A program made the position numbers and the translations under genes. The notes beneath the pieces were generated by a model. It ran no database searches, had not been told where the DNA came from, and saw only the letters and a program-made list of their open reading frames with translations. Shown here one piece after another: positions 48,935 to 58,423 of a stretch of 64,000 bases of DNA (position 1 is its first letter; every line of letters begins with the position of its first letter). The stretch comes from Devosia pacifica (lineage in GTDB: Bacteria > Pseudomonadota > Alphaproteobacteria > Rhizobiales > Devosiaceae): positions 911,562 to 975,561 of the forward strand of contig NZ_BMZE01000002.1 in the NCBI RefSeq assembly GCF_014652635.1, written 5' to 3'.

Positions 48935-51900
48935 CTACTCTGCAGCGACGCCGATACCGCCGGCGCGCTTTCTTTCTTCCATTTCGCGGATGGCGCGGCG
49001 GTATTCCACCGGCATCACCTTGACGAATTTCGGACGCATCTCTTCCCAGTTCTCGAGAATGAACTTGGCGCGCGACGAGCCCGTATAGTGCAGGTGGTTG
49101 GCAATGACCTGCTGCAGACGTTCATCGTCATGTTTGGTCATGTCGCCGGATACGTCCACACGCCCATGCCATTCGAGATCACCACCGTGGTGGTGGATCT
49201 TGCGCATCAGGTTCTCTTCCTCGGGCACAGGCTCGAGATCGACCATTGCGAGATTGCAGCGCGACCGGAACGTGCCGTCTTCGTCAAGAACATAGGCGAC
49301 ACCGCCCGACATGCCGGCGGCGAAATTGCGTCCGGTATGGCCGAGCACGGCAACCAACCCGCCAGTCATATATTCGCAGCCGTGATCGCCCAGGCCCTCG
49401 ACGACGGCGATGGCGCCCGAATTGCGCACGGCAAAACGCTCACCGGCGACACCACGGAAATAGGCCTCACCCTCGATGGCGCCGTACAACACGGTGTTGC
49501 CGACAATGATCGACTTCTCCGGCACATAGCGAGCGGTCTCCGGAGGCCGCACGACAATGCGTCCGCCAGACAGGCCCTTGCCGACATAGTCGTTGGCATC
49601 GCCAACGAGATCGATCGAGACACCCTTGGCGAGGAAGGCGCCGAAGCTTTGACCGGCCGTGCCAGCCAGCTTGATGGCGATGGTGTCCTCGGGCAGCCCC
49701 TCGTGTCCGTAGCGCTTTGCGACCTGACCCGAAAGCATGGCGCCAGCCGAACGGTCGCGCGAGCGGATCGGCAGGTCGATCGTCACCGGCGTCTGGGACT
49801 CGAGAGCAGGCTGCGCCAGATCGATCAGCTTACGATCGAGCACGTCCTCGAGGTGGTGGTTCTGACCCTCGGAATGATAGAGCGTGTCGCCACCAAGCGG
49901 CTCCGGCTTGTGGAAGATCTTCGAGAAATCGACCCCCTCGGCCTTCCAGTGGTTCTCAAGCTTCTTCTGCTCCAGAAGGTCGGAACGCCCGACGATCTCG
50001 TTGAGCGAGCGCGCGCCCATCTTGGCCATCAGGCCACGCAGTTCCTCTGCAACGAAGAAGAAATAGTTGATGACGTGCTCGGGCGTGCCCTTGAAGCGCT
50101 TGCGCAGTACCGGATCCTGAGTGGCAACGCCAACCGGACAGGTGTTGAGATGGCACTTGCGCATCATGATGCAACCGGCTGCGATCAGAGGCGCAGTCGA
50201 GAATCCGAACTCGTCGGCACCGAGAAGCGCCCCGATCAGCACGTCGCGACCGGTCCGCAAACCGCCATCGACCTGCAGGCCGACGCGGCTGCGCAGGCGG
50301 TTAAGCACCAGCGTCTGATGTGTTTCGGCGAGCCCGATTTCCCACGGGCTGCCGGCATGCTTGAGCGAAGTCAGCGGCGATGCACCGGTGCCGCCATCAT
50401 AGCCGGCAATGGTGATGTGATCGGCGCGGGCCTTGGCGACACCCGCAGCGACCGTGCCGACACCGATCTCGGACACAAGCTTGACGGAGATCTGTGCGGC
50501 CTCATTGGTGTTCTTGAGGTCGTAGATCAGCTGCGCGAGATCTTCGATCGAATAGATGTCGTGGTGCGGCGGCGGCGAAATGAGGCCCACGCCCGGCGTT
50601 GAATGCCGGGTCTTGGCTATTACCCAATCGACCTTGTGTCCGGGCAGCTGACCGCCTTCGCCGGGCTTTGCACCCTGTGCCACCTTGATCTGGATGGAGT
50701 CGGCATTGGCAAGATATTCCGTCGTGACGCCAAACCGGCCCGAGGCAACCTGCTTGATGGCCGAACGCATGGGGTTCATCGAGCCATCGGGCAGGGGTTC
50801 GAAACGTGCCGATTCCTCGCCGCCTTCACCAGTGTTCGACTTGCCACCAATGGTGTTCATGGCGCGCGCAAGCGTGGTGTGCGCCTCGCGGCTGATCGAG
50901 CCAAAGCTCATCGCGCCGGTGGCGAACCGCTTGACGATCTCGGTGGCCGGTTCCACCTCCTCGATCGGGATTTCCGCGCCGAGCGGCTTGACCTCAAACA
51001 AAGAGCGGATGGCGCGATAACCATTGGCGGATTCATTTACCCGCTTGGCAAAGCTGTCGTAGCGCTCCTGTGCGACTTCCGGGCTTTCGGCGAGGCCGCG
51101 CACGGCGTGCTGCAAGTCTGCGACAACGTCAGGCGACCAGGCGTGCTTCTCACCGCGGATGCGATACATATACTCGCCGCCCACATCGAGCGACTTGCGC
51201 AGCACTGCATCGTTGCCGAAGGCATCCTTGTGCCGGCGCACGGTTTCCTCGGCGACTTCGGCGAGGCCGACGCCCTCAATGGTGGTGCCGGTGCCGGTGA
51301 AGTAGCTGCGCACGAAACCGGTGTTGAGCCCGACAGCATCGAAGATCTGCGCCCCACAATAGGACTGATAGGTCGATATGCCCATCTTCGACATGATCTT
51401 CAGCAGGCCCTTGCCCACCGACTTGATGTAGCGCTTGATGACTTCTTCGGCATCGACCTCGGGCGGATACTCACCCTCAGCCTGCAGTGCTGCGAGAGTC
51501 TCGAAAGCCAGATACGGGTTGATGGCTTCCGCGCCATAGCCGGCAAGGCAAGCGAAATGGTGCATCTCGCGCGCTTCGCCGGTTTCAACGACGAGGCCTG
51601 AGGAGGTGCGCAGGCCGCGCCGGATCAGGTGGTGATGAACAGCAGCCGTCGCCAAAAGCGCGGGTATGGCGATGCGTTCCGCCGAAACCAGGCGGTCTGA
51701 CAGCACGATGATGTTGTATTCGCCGCGCACAGCCTTTTCGGCCAGTTCACAGATGTGCTCGAGCGCTTCTTCCATCCCTGCCGCACCGGCTTCAGCCGCG
51801 TAGGTGATGTCGATCGTCTCGGTCTTGAACTGGTTGTCACGCATATCGCCAATGGTGCGGATCTTTTCGAGATCCTCATTGGTCAGGATCGGCTGACGCA

Positions 51901-53677
51901 CTTCGAGCCGCTTCTGGCGCGACACCCCTTCAATGTCGAACAGGTTGGGGCGCGGGCCGATGAAGCTGACAAGGCTCATCACCGATTCCTCGCGGATCGG
52001 ATCGATCGGCGGGTTGGTGACCTGCGCGAAGTTCTGCTTGAAATAGGTATAAAGCAGCTTCGGCTTGTCGGAGAGCGCCGAGATTGGCGTGTCCGTGCCC
52101 ATCGAGCCGACAGCTTCCTGGCCGGTCGTTGCCATCGGCGCCATCAACAGCTTGATATCTTCCTGGCTGTAGCCAAAGGCCTGCATGCGATCGAGCAGGT
52201 TTTCCGTGCTCTTGGGCGCATTGCGGGCGGTCTTTGGCAGTTCCTCAAGGACGATCTGGGTGCGTGCCAACCACTGTGCATAAGGATGCTTGGTGGCCAG
52301 GCCCTTCTTGATCTCCTCGTCGGAGACGATCCGGCCTTCTTCGAGATCGATCACCAGCATCCGGCCGGGCTGCAGCCGCCAGCGTTCGATGATGTCCTCA
52401 TCGGGGATGTCGAGAACGCCGGATTCGGACGCGAGAATGACGTGTCCGCCCTTGGTAACGCAGTAGCGCGCCGGCCGCAGGCCGTTGCGGTCGAGCGTTG
52501 CAACAATATAGCGGCCGTCCGAAAGCGACATTGCGGCGGGACCGTCCCACGGCTCCATCAGGGCGGCGTGATACTCATAGAAGGTGCGCCGTTCTTCATC
52601 CATCAGCGTGTTGCCGGCCCAGGCTTCCGGGATCAGCATCATCGCCGCGTGCGGCAGTGAATAGCCGCCGCGCACGAGGAACTCGAGCGCGTTGTCGAAG
52701 CAGGCGGTGTCGGACTGGCCCTCATAGGAAATCGGCCAGATCTTCGAGATCTCTTCTCCGAAGAGCTCAGAGGCGACCGAAGCCTGGCGCGCTGCCATCC
52801 AGTTGACGTTGCCGCGTATGGTGTTGATCTCACCATTATGCGTCGTCATCCGGTACGGGTGCGCCAACTTCCATGAGGGGAAGGTGTTGGTCGAGAAGCG
52901 TTGGTGAACGAGGGCGAGGGCCGATTCGAACCGCTCGTCGCGCAGGTCGGGGTAGAAGGCGCCCAGCTGAAACGCCAGGAACATGCCCTTATAGACAAGT
53001 GTGCGCGCCGACATCGACACGACATAGAACCCGTTATCGGAGTTCGACTCCGGCACGTCGTTGTAGACGAAGTTCGAAATGACCTTGCGAACGATCAGCA
53101 GCTTGCGCTCGAAGTCATCAAGCGACGGCCCATCAGGACGTGCAATGAAGTGCTGCTCGATAATCGGCTGCGTTTCAATGACGCCTTCAGAAAGCTGGCT
53201 GTTATCCGTCGGCACCACCCGATTGCCGATCAGCGTCAGCCCTTCCGTCTCGATGCACTTGCGCACGGCTGCTTCGCAGCGCTGCTTGAGCGTTTCGTCG
53301 TTGGGGTAGAACACCATGGCAACAGCGTAGTGGTGCTGGTCCGGAAGGTCGAAATCGACGCTGCCGGCAAAAAAGCCATGCGGAATCTGAACCAGAACGC
53401 CTGCGCCGTCACCCATGAGCGGGTCGGCGCCGGTGGCACCACGATGCTCAAGGTTCTCGAGAATCTCGAGCCCCTTCTCCACCACCTCGTGGCTCGGCTT
53501 GTTCTGGATATTGGCGATCATGCCGATGCCGCAGGCGTCATGCTCGCGCGAGGGATCATAAAGGCCCTGCGCCTCGGGACGGCCAGTCGCCACCCGGCGG
53601 CCATGCGAAATCACGGTGCGAGTTTTTGCAGATGCTGCCGTGATCGGAAGCGTGTCTCCGGTCCGCTGACTTGCCAT
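48935..53677 (-). CDS. gltB: Glutamate synthase (NADPH) large subunit
   Basis: 1580-residue large subunit that turns glutamine and 2-oxoglutarate into two glutamates. The class II glutaminase domain starts at C49 in HDACGIGMI, so a 48-residue propeptide must be removed. The central and FMN-binding synthase domains follow, with the [3Fe-4S] cysteines in [21 protein letters not shown], and a C-terminal beta-helix GXGXG domain ([21 protein letters not shown]). GAGGAAAAAG precedes the ATG. It is the first gene of gltB-gltD and the key ammonia assimilation enzyme together with glutamine synthetase. The 0.67 kb upstream is non-coding and may hold regulation. Confidence 0.97.
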   Translation of the reverse strand: MASQRTGDTLPITAASAKTRTVISHGRRVATGRPEAQGLYDPSREHDACGIGMIANIQNKPSHEVVEKGLEILENLEHRGATGADPLMGDGAGVLVQIPHGFFAGSVDFDLPDQHHYAVAMVFYPNDETLKQRCEAAVRKCIETEGLTLIGNRVVPTDNSQLSEGVIETQPIIEQHFIARPDGPSLDDFERKLLIVRKVISNFVYNDVPESNSDNGFYVVSMSARTLVYKGMFLAFQLGAFYPDLRDERFESALALVHQRFSTNTFPSWKLAHPYRMTTHNGEINTIRGNVNWMAARQASVASELFGEEISKIWPISYEGQSDTACFDNALEFLVRGGYSLPHAAMMLIPEAWAGNTLMDEERRTFYEYHAALMEPWDGPAAMSLSDGRYIVATLDRNGLRPARYCVTKGGHVILASESGVLDIPDEDIIERWRLQPGRMLVIDLEEGRIVSDEEIKKGLATKHPYAQWLARTQIVLEELPKTARNAPKSTENLLDRMQAFGYSQEDIKLLMAPMATTGQEAVGSMGTDTPISALSDKPKLLYTYFKQNFAQVTNPPIDPIREESVMSLVSFIGPRPNLFDIEGVSRQKRLEVRQPILTNEDLEKIRTIGDMRDNQFKTETIDITYAAEAGAAGMEEALEHICELAEKAVRGEYNIIVLSDRLVSAERIAIPALLATAAVHHHLIRRGLRTSSGLVVETGEAREMHHFACLAGYGAEAINPYLAFETLAALQAEGEYPPEVDAEEVIKRYIKSVGKGLLKIMSKMGISTYQSYCGAQIFDAVGLNTGFVRSYFTGTGTTIEGVGLAEVAEETVRRHKDAFGNDAVLRKSLDVGGEYMYRIRGEKHAWSPDVVADLQHAVRGLAESPEVAQERYDSFAKRVNESANGYRAIRSLFEVKPLGAEIPIEEVEPATEIVKRFATGAMSFGSISREAHTTLARAMNTIGGKSNTGEGGEESARFEPLPDGSMNPMRSAIKQVASGRFGVTTEYLANADSIQIKVAQGAKPGEGGQLPGHKVDWVIAKTRHSTPGVGLISPPPHHDIYSIEDLAQLIYDLKNTNEAAQISVKLVSEIGVGTVAAGVAKARADHITIAGYDGGTGASPLTSLKHAGSPWEIGLAETHQTLVLNRLRSRVGLQVDGGLRTGRDVLIGALLGADEFGFSTAPLIAAGCIMMRKCHLNTCPVGVATQDPVLRKRFKGTPEHVINYFFFVAEELRGLMAKMGARSLNEIVGRSDLLEQKKLENHWKAEGVDFSKIFHKPEPLGGDTLYHSEGQNHHLEDVLDRKLIDLAQPALESQTPVTIDLPIRSRDRSAGAMLSGQVAKRYGHEGLPEDTIAIKLAGTAGQSFGAFLAKGVSIDLVGDANDYVGKGLSGGRIVVRPPETARYVPEKSIIVGNTVLYGAIEGEAYFRGVAGERFAVRNSGAIAVVEGLGDHGCEYMTGGLVAVLGHTGRNFAAGMSGGVAYVLDEDGTFRSRCNLAMVDLEPVPEEENLMRKIHHHGGDLEWHGRVDVSGDMTKHDDERLQQVIANHLHYTGSSRAKFILENWEEMRPKFVKVMPVEYRRAIREMEERKRAGGIGVAAE

Positions 53678-54304
53678 TGCTTTTTCCTCGCTCTCAATGC
53701 CGCGTGCCCATTATAGACCAGGCCGCTTCGTTGTCTGTCCCGTTTGCATCCTCGCCGTTGGGCATGGCAGCGGATGCAAATCCTAATTTAAGGGCACGCT
53801 TCCTGTCCGGGTCGTACTCTGTACGGCTCGAAGCGTGGAAAACGCGTCCATGCCTTGGGGAGCGGCTCTGCATCCAAATGGCCGCTCAATCGGACCTATC
53901 AGGTCCCGTCGCTCCGTTTCGCCCCTCGGGCGGTGTCAGCGGTGCGCCGTGCAGCGCCAGCCGGGGAGACCGGGGCGCCGCGCAGATAAACGACAACATT
54001 GTTGTCCTATCCGCAGCACATTTGCATAATTCCAAACTGCGCACAAGCAGGCAACCCCAGTTTTTGGCAATAGCCAATCCGGTGCGCATCGTGCGGTCGC
54101 AATGTATAGGGGAGATTTGTGGGTGTCGTGACCAAAAAAGACGGACGCACACTGAGTGGCGCCCGCAAGTCGAGGTTGAACGGGCAATCCGCGGGGCGCC
54201 CTCCGGCACACGAATCACCCTACCGCTGGAAACGGTCCCTCATCTTGAAGGCGAAGATATGAGGCGCAACCTGTACAGATGTACGAGGTGCCGGACATAA
54301 GAAA
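53678..54304. other. Intergenic region upstream of gltB
   Basis: About 630 bp without a convincing gene. A 209-codon open frame on the plus strand lacks any recognisable domain or RBS and is treated as chance. The region should hold the gltB promoter. It contains a perfect palindrome at 53992-54006 and a shorter inverted repeat TTGGC/GCCAA at 54064-54077. Confidence 0.5.
53992..54006. promoter_or_regulatory. Perfect palindrome upstream of gltB
   Basis: GACAACA (53992-53998) and TGTTGTC (54000-54006) flank a single T. It lies about 315 bp upstream of the gltB start. The symmetry suggests a dimeric regulator site, but no protein can be named. Confidence 0.4.
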
Positions 54305-54327
54305 GGCGCGGCTGCAAAAGCCGCGCC
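54305..54327 (-). terminator. Intrinsic terminator of hsp20
   Basis: Stem GGCGCGGCT (54305-54313) with AGCCGCGCC (54319-54327) and a 5-nt loop; on the minus strand it ends in TTTCT. It lies 24 bp beyond the hsp20 stop. Confidence 0.8.
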
Positions 54328-54350
54328 CCACTGTCCAGATGAAGTTGTCG

Positions 54351-54806
54351 TCAGTTGACGGACTTGTCTTCAATGCTCGGGGTGTCGGAATTGATCGGGA
54401 TCTGCCGAGTGCGCTTGCTTTCAGGCAGTTCGCGCTTCAATTCGATGTGCAGCAGGCCGTTCTGCATGTTTGCCCCGCTCACCTCGACATAATCGGCAAG
54501 CTGGAAGCGCAGCTCGAAGGCGCGCTCTGCAATGCCGCGATGCAAAAATTCGCGGGACTTGTCAGCGGACTCGGTGGGTTTCGCGCCTTTGACCTGAAGG
54601 CTGTTCTCCTTGCTTTCGATGGCGATATCACCCTGCGAGAAGCCGGCGACCGCGATCGAAATGCGGTAGGTGTCCTCCCCCGTGCGCTCAATATTATACG
54701 GCGGGTAGGTCTTGGATTCCTGGTTCACCAGGGTGTCGAGGCGCGAAAACAGCCGGTCAAAGCCGACGCTCGAGCGGTAGTAGGGCGAAAAGTCGATGCT
54801 TTGCAT
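54351..54806 (-). CDS. Small heat shock protein, Hsp20/IbpA family
   Basis: A 151-residue ATP-independent holdase chaperone. The alpha-crystallin domain spans about residues 30-125 (YPPYNIERTGEDTYRISIAVAGFSQGDIAIESKENSLQVKG), followed by a C-terminal extension. The short IxI-like PIN motif (RQIPINSD) near residue 138 serves oligomer assembly. The start is the ATG at 54804-54806, because the only Shine-Dalgarno sequence (GGAG, minus strand 54818-54815) is 8 nt upstream. It has a heat-shock sigma factor-type promoter and a leader that folds like a ROSE thermometer, so synthesis should be induced by heat at both levels. Confidence 0.93.
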   Translation of the reverse strand: MQSIDFSPYYRSSVGFDRLFSRLDTLVNQESKTYPPYNIERTGEDTYRISIAVAGFSQGDIAIESKENSLQVKGAKPTESADKSREFLHRGIAERAFELRFQLADYVEVSGANMQNGLLHIELKRELPESKRTRQIPINSDTPSIEDKSVN

Positions 54807-54911
54807 TTCACATTCTCCGTAAAGCAACGTGGTGCGTCTTCATCCGCTTGAAACCCCCGGTGTGGCGGGCTTTCGGATGGATAACGGTCCCCGGATATCC
54901 GGCGGACGCAC
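54807..54911 (-). ncRNA. ROSE-like RNA thermometer in hsp20 5' leader
   Basis: On the minus strand the leader closes with a perfect 7-bp stem, GTGCGTC (54911-54905) with GACGCAC (54838-54832), around inner hairpins. It is followed by a 3' hairpin at 54831-54809 that buries the Shine-Dalgarno sequence. In that hairpin CAC-GUU pairs with AAU-GUG and CUU pairs with the GAG of GGAG, leaving the G of UUGCU bulged and a UACG loop. The UUGCU element opposite the ribosome-binding site and the bulged G are the hallmarks of ROSE elements known from rhizobial hsp20 genes. Warming should open the weak hairpin and expose the site. Confidence 0.65.
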
Positions 54912-54914
54912 TTG

Positions 54915-54942
54915 ATTTAGGTGCGGCTTTTTCCGGTTCAAG
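54915..54942 (-). promoter_or_regulatory. RpoH (sigma-32) type promoter of hsp20
   Basis: Minus strand CTTG (54942-54939), a 17-bp spacer, then CCTAAAT (54921-54915), close to the alphaproteobacterial RpoH consensus CTTG-N17-CYTATNT. Transcription would begin about 100 nt before the hsp20 start, right at the base of the predicted thermometer. Confidence 0.65.
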
Positions 54943-54990
54943 AGCCGGCTGCGCGTGAACTGAAAATGAATGATCAGCTCCGTTCGCGTT

Positions 54991-55129
54991 CAGGTCTCGG
55001 GGCCTAGAAAGCCACATGTGCAGATCATTGGGGATCCCCTGAGACCTGCATTGGTGAAGACGGCTCCGTCACCCGCCCCCCGCACGGACCGTCTGCATCC
55101 GGGCCGGCACTCTGCCCGAGTGCCGGCCC
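54991..55129 (+). ncRNA. Candidate structured RNA (small RNA or leader) upstream of the hydrolase gene
   Basis: Three stacked hairpins occupy 139 bp with no coding frame. Hairpin 1 pairs CAGGTCTCGGGG (54991-55002) with CCCC and GAGACCTG (55036-55048) around one bulged T. Hairpin 2 pairs AGACGG (55058-55063) with CCGTCT (55089-55094). Hairpin 3 is a perfect 12-bp stem (55101-55112 with 55118-55129), loop TGCCC, followed by TCTTC, resembling a terminator with a weak U-tract. It may be a stand-alone small RNA or an attenuator leader of the hydrolase gene that starts 120 bp later. No known RNA family was recognised, and strand is inferred from the T-rich flank. Confidence 0.4.
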
Positions 55130-55249
55130 TCTTCATGTCGGTAGGGCATTGGTGTAGTGGCAAGGGCTTATCAATATCGCGGTGTTAAACTGCGTCGCGC
55201 TGAAGCCTTTCGCTCGCTTGTCCACCACATGCCTTCAGGAAGACATGTC

Positions 55250-56221
55250 ATGCAAAACCTCGTCGCGCCTGAAGGGCCACGGCTTGTGATGCTGCCGAGC
55301 AACCCCGCGCCCGAGGGCATGCGGGCGGGCTATATGAAAACAACCGACGGCATCCGTCTGCGCTATGCGATCTGGCCGAAGGCCGCGAGCCCGCGTCGGG
55401 GCACAGTCTGCATCCTGCAGGGGCGCACCGAGTTCATTGAGAAGTATTTCGAGACTGTCGCAGATTTCCGCCGCCGCGGGTTTGCTGTTGCGACATTTGA
55501 CTGGCGCGGGCAGGGCGGGTCGGATCGGCTGATCGATAACCCTCAACTCGGGCATGTTGAAAGCTTTGGCGATTACGGGATCGATCTCGAGAGCTTTCAC
55601 CGTCAGGTGCTGCTTCCCGATTGTCCGGCCCCATTTTATCTCGTTGGCCATTCGATGGGTGGCCTTGCCGGTCTGCTGGGCGTCATCAGGGATCGTACGA
55701 TGTTCGATAGAGCCTTGCTGCTCGCTCCGATGCTGTCGATCAAGACGGGTCTTTCGATGCGCAACACAGCGCGGCTGATGAAGGGGCTGGCGTTCTTCGG
55801 CATGGGCGCGCAGCCGGTCGGGCGACGCGGCGACAAAGGCCTCGCCCGCGAGGGCTTTGCGAACAACCCGCTGACATCCGATCTCAAGCGCTATATGCGC
55901 ATTGTCGATGTGCTGACTGCGGATCCGGGGCTGGGTATAGGCCGGCCGACGATCCAATGGCTCGCCACTGCGAGCGATGCCATGGCGCGGGTTGCGACGG
56001 ATACATTCCCTCAGGCTCTTCGTGTGCCGGTGCTGATGCTGGCCGCCGGCAGCGATACGGTTGTCTCGAGCGCTGCGATCGAGCATCTCGGGTTGCGGCT
56101 GCGTACCGGCAGGCATCTTGTGGTGCCGGCTGCGCGCCATGAACTTCTCATGGAAAGTGACGCCGTTCGCGGCCAGGCCCTTGCCGCGTTCGACGCCTTC
56201 ATTACCGAGCAGAGTGGCTAG
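55250..56221 (+). CDS. Alpha/beta hydrolase, lysophospholipase (PldB/monoacylglycerol lipase) type
   Basis: A 323-residue serine hydrolase of the Hydrolase_4 group. The segments are TTDGIRLRYAIWP, GRTEFIEKYFETVADFRRRGFAVATFDWRGQGGSDRL, the nucleophile elbow GHSMGG (S135), a C-terminal Asp region (AAGSDTVVS) and catalytic His in ARHELLME. Likely hydrolyses lysophospholipids or monoacylglycerols in the cytoplasm or at the inner membrane. The start ATG at 55250 was chosen because AGGAAG lies at 55237-55242; an in-frame ATG at 55229 lacks a site. A structured region with a terminator-like hairpin precedes it. Confidence 0.85.
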   Translation: MQNLVAPEGPRLVMLPSNPAPEGMRAGYMKTTDGIRLRYAIWPKAASPRRGTVCILQGRTEFIEKYFETVADFRRRGFAVATFDWRGQGGSDRLIDNPQLGHVESFGDYGIDLESFHRQVLLPDCPAPFYLVGHSMGGLAGLLGVIRDRTMFDRALLLAPMLSIKTGLSMRNTARLMKGLAFFGMGAQPVGRRGDKGLAREGFANNPLTSDLKRYMRIVDVLTADPGLGIGRPTIQWLATASDAMARVATDTFPQALRVPVLMLAAGSDTVVSSAAIEHLGLRLRTGRHLVVPAARHELLMESDAVRGQALAAFDAFITEQSG

Positions 56222-56227
56222 ACGAGT

Positions 56228-57064
56228 TCACTGGCTCTCGGCAATTTTCCGCAGTGCTGCCTGATGCAGTTCTGGCGTTGCCGCGGCGACGCAATCGCCG
56301 CCGTTCTCAGCCGACTCGCCGGTCCACGTGGTGACGATCCCCCCCGCCGCTTCGATGATCGGGATCAGCGGGGCGATATCGACGTCCTTCAGACCGGCTT
56401 CCATTACCATGTCGATCTGGCCAAGCGCCAAGAGGCAGTAGCCATAGCAGTCGAGCCCGTATCGGACCTGCAAGACGTTGCTGGAGACTGCCTGCCAGGC
56501 GCGTTGCGTGTCGGGACTGGAAAAGAGCTCCGGCGCCGTGGCGGTGGTGCGCGCCTGTTCCAGCTGCTGAACGCCACTGACGTGGACCGGCATCACAAGG
56601 TCTCGGTGACTGTATTGCGCCTTGCCGCCGACGCTCCACCAGGTTTCCCCGGTGAAGGGCTGCGCCATCAACCCGGCCATTGATTGACCGCGATAGCGCA
56701 GGCCGATCAGAGTTCCCCAGACAGGAACCCCCGAAATGAAAGCACGCGTGCCATCGATCGGATCGATGATCCAGGTGAAGGGGCTATCGCTGGACTTTTG
56801 CTGATGCTCCTCACCAATGATGCCGTGATCGGGAAACCGCTCCTCGATCATGGCGCGAATCGCGGTCTCTGCATCACGATCTGCATCGGTAACCGGATCG
56901 AACCCCTGAGAGAGCTTATTGTCCACCGCGAGGCTGGTGCGGAATAGTGCAAGCGTGCGGTGCCTTGCGGCGTCTGCTGCATCCAGCAGCAGGCTCTCCA
57001 CAGCATCGACTTCGATGAGCGTGCCGAGCTGGTCGAGGGGCTTGCGTGGCATGTCAGTATTCAT
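56228..57064 (-). CDS. hisN: Inositol monophosphatase family protein, probable histidinol-phosphatase HisN
   Basis: A 278-residue Mg2+-dependent sugar/inositol-type phosphatase. Metal-binding motifs are EE in IIGEEHQ, the signature WIIDPIDGTRAFISG and a late DxxxP-like segment DVDIAPLIPIIEAAGGIVTTW. The 'IDGTRAFISG' and 'IPIIEAAGG' wording is that of the HisN subgroup that removes phosphate from histidinol phosphate in actinobacteria and alphaproteobacteria. Other family members (SuhB, CysQ) are possible but fit less well. AAGGA lies upstream of the ATG. The other his genes are not in the window. Confidence 0.8.
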   Translation of the reverse strand: MNTDMPRKPLDQLGTLIEVDAVESLLLDAADAARHRTLALFRTSLAVDNKLSQGFDPVTDADRDAETAIRAMIEERFPDHGIIGEEHQQKSSDSPFTWIIDPIDGTRAFISGVPVWGTLIGLRYRGQSMAGLMAQPFTGETWWSVGGKAQYSHRDLVMPVHVSGVQQLEQARTTATAPELFSSPDTQRAWQAVSSNVLQVRYGLDCYGYCLLALGQIDMVMEAGLKDVDIAPLIPIIEAAGGIVTTWTGESAENGGDCVAAATPELHQAALRKIAESQ

Positions 57065-57264
57065 CGAGATCCTTCAAAGCTTTAGACCAAGACCGGAGGC
57101 TGAGGCAGGCAAGTAGATGGCAAATGGCGGACGTGCAATTGATTCATTTTTGCAACAGCAAGGCGACAATACCGTCAAGTTGCTGCACGGACACTGACCG
57201 CGTTAACGAATTCGAGTATTCTGCTTGGGCATGATGCGTATGCGACTTTACTTAGAATCAGTGT

Positions 57265-57336
57265 TGTGGACTGGGTCTGAGCGGTCGTGATCGTTTCCTC
57301 CCTTGACTTGCGGGCCGCTTCGGCGGCCCGATCTTT
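57265..57336 (+). ncRNA. Candidate small RNA with CU-rich motif and UUCG terminator hairpin
   Basis: The gap between hisN and the amidohydrolase gene contains a perfect 8-bp stem CGGGCCGC (57311-57318) with GCGGCCCG (57323-57330) closed by a UUCG tetraloop and followed by ATCTTT. Just before it is TTTCCTCCC (57294-57302), an anti-Shine-Dalgarno-like motif typical of alphaproteobacterial trans-acting RNAs of the AbcR/alpha-r kind. The 5' end is only guessed from a weak promoter-like sequence near 57225-57258. The U-tract is short, which keeps confidence low. Confidence 0.3.
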
Positions 57337-57351
57337 GTGCCAGACCAGCCG

Positions 57352-58239
57352 CTATTCGGCAGCGCGGGCCTGACCGGGAGCTGCAAGGGACACGATATCC
57401 ATATCCATCAGGGTAAGGATCAATCGGTCGATCAGATGCCGCAGGGTTTCGAAGCCGCGGTTGCGGGTCAATGTGACCTCATTCATGTAAAGGTGCCGGC
57501 TGATCTCGATTTGAAGCGCGTGGACGCCGCGCTGCGGACGCCCGTAGCTGCGGGTGCAATATCCTCCCGCATAGGGGCGGTTGCGTACGACGCGCAACCC
57601 TGCAGAGGCGAAGATAGTCTCGACGAGGTCTATAATATAGGGCGAGCAGGTGGTGCCATAGCGATCCCCCAGAACCACATCAGGCGCCCCGCGATCACCG
57701 GACCGCGCTATCCGGGGCATTGAATGGCAATCAATCAGCACCGCGACGCCGAAACGTGTCACTGCATCGCTCAAAAGACCCTGCAGCGCCAGATGATAAG
57801 GCATGTAGATGCCCTCGATGCGCATGCGGGCATCGGCGAGCGTTAAGCGCTGATTGTAAATCGGCTTGTGCTCGGCCACGACGCGCGCCAGGGTGCCGAG
57901 ACCAGCGGCCACGCGCGGGGAGGTGGTGTTGAACCGCTCCGGCAGCGGCTCTTCGAACATTTCCGGATCGAGCTCCCACGGCTCGCGATTGGCATCGAGA
58001 TAGGCCCGCGGAAAGTGCGCCCGCAGCAATGGCGCGCCGAGCCTTGGCGCCCGCGAAAACAGCTCGTCAACAAACGCATCCTCCGATTGCCGGATGGACA
58101 GATGATCGAGCCTCGTCATGGCGAGGAAGCGTTCCGGGTACACCCGGCCGGAATGCGCTGAATTGAAAACGACAGGTGCGCTCAACCGTCGCGGACGTAC
58201 GGTTTCGAAAGCCGGCCTGTCACTATAGTCCGAGCGCAC
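57352..58239 (-). CDS. N-formylglutamate amidohydrolase family protein
   Basis: A 295-residue zinc hydrolase-like protein of the FGase family (HutG2-like). It shows VFNSAHSGRVYP near the start, where the family binds zinc, RAYLDANREPWELDPEMF, LIDCHSMPR with a further metal ligand, and LQIEISRHLYMNE at the C-terminal side. The start is GTG at 58237-58239 with GAGGAG at 58245-58250 (minus strand); the longer ATG-initiated frame has no such site. It is divergent from cpdR, an arrangement conserved in Hyphomicrobiales. Without hut genes nearby its natural substrate is unclear. Confidence 0.85.
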   Translation of the reverse strand: MRSDYSDRPAFETVRPRRLSAPVVFNSAHSGRVYPERFLAMTRLDHLSIRQSEDAFVDELFSRAPRLGAPLLRAHFPRAYLDANREPWELDPEMFEEPLPERFNTTSPRVAAGLGTLARVVAEHKPIYNQRLTLADARMRIEGIYMPYHLALQGLLSDAVTRFGVAVLIDCHSMPRIARSGDRGAPDVVLGDRYGTTCSPYIIDLVETIFASAGLRVVRNRPYAGGYCTRSYGRPQRGVHALQIEISRHLYMNEVTLTRNRGFETLRHLIDRLILTLMDMDIVSLAAPGQARAAE

Positions 58240-58423
58240 GCTCGCTCCTCGTTCATGCTCCTGCGCGCGATTGGGGCGCTTTGAACCGCAAGTCTTGCCC
58301 CGGTTCGGCGTGCATGTCCACAACGCACGACGTGATGAAGGCGATGGAGATGGTTGTCTGTTGGTAAACTTCGCTTAAAGATCGACGGATAGTATGCGAA
58401 TCGCCCCCTTGGAGAAGGACTTC

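Noticed and set aside
48515..50602. A 695-codon open frame antisense to gltD/gltB
   Set aside because: Same reason: complete overlap with well-conserved genes, no RBS or known domain.
53671..54300. A 209-codon plus-strand open frame upstream of gltB
   Set aside because: It starts inside gltB's own 5' end, lacks an RBS, hydrophobic or domain pattern, and overlaps the expected gltB promoter region.
55139..55175. tRNA-like segment (GGTGTAGTGGCA) before the hydrolase gene
   Set aside because: No anticodon arm, T-arm or matching acceptor stem could be built around it.
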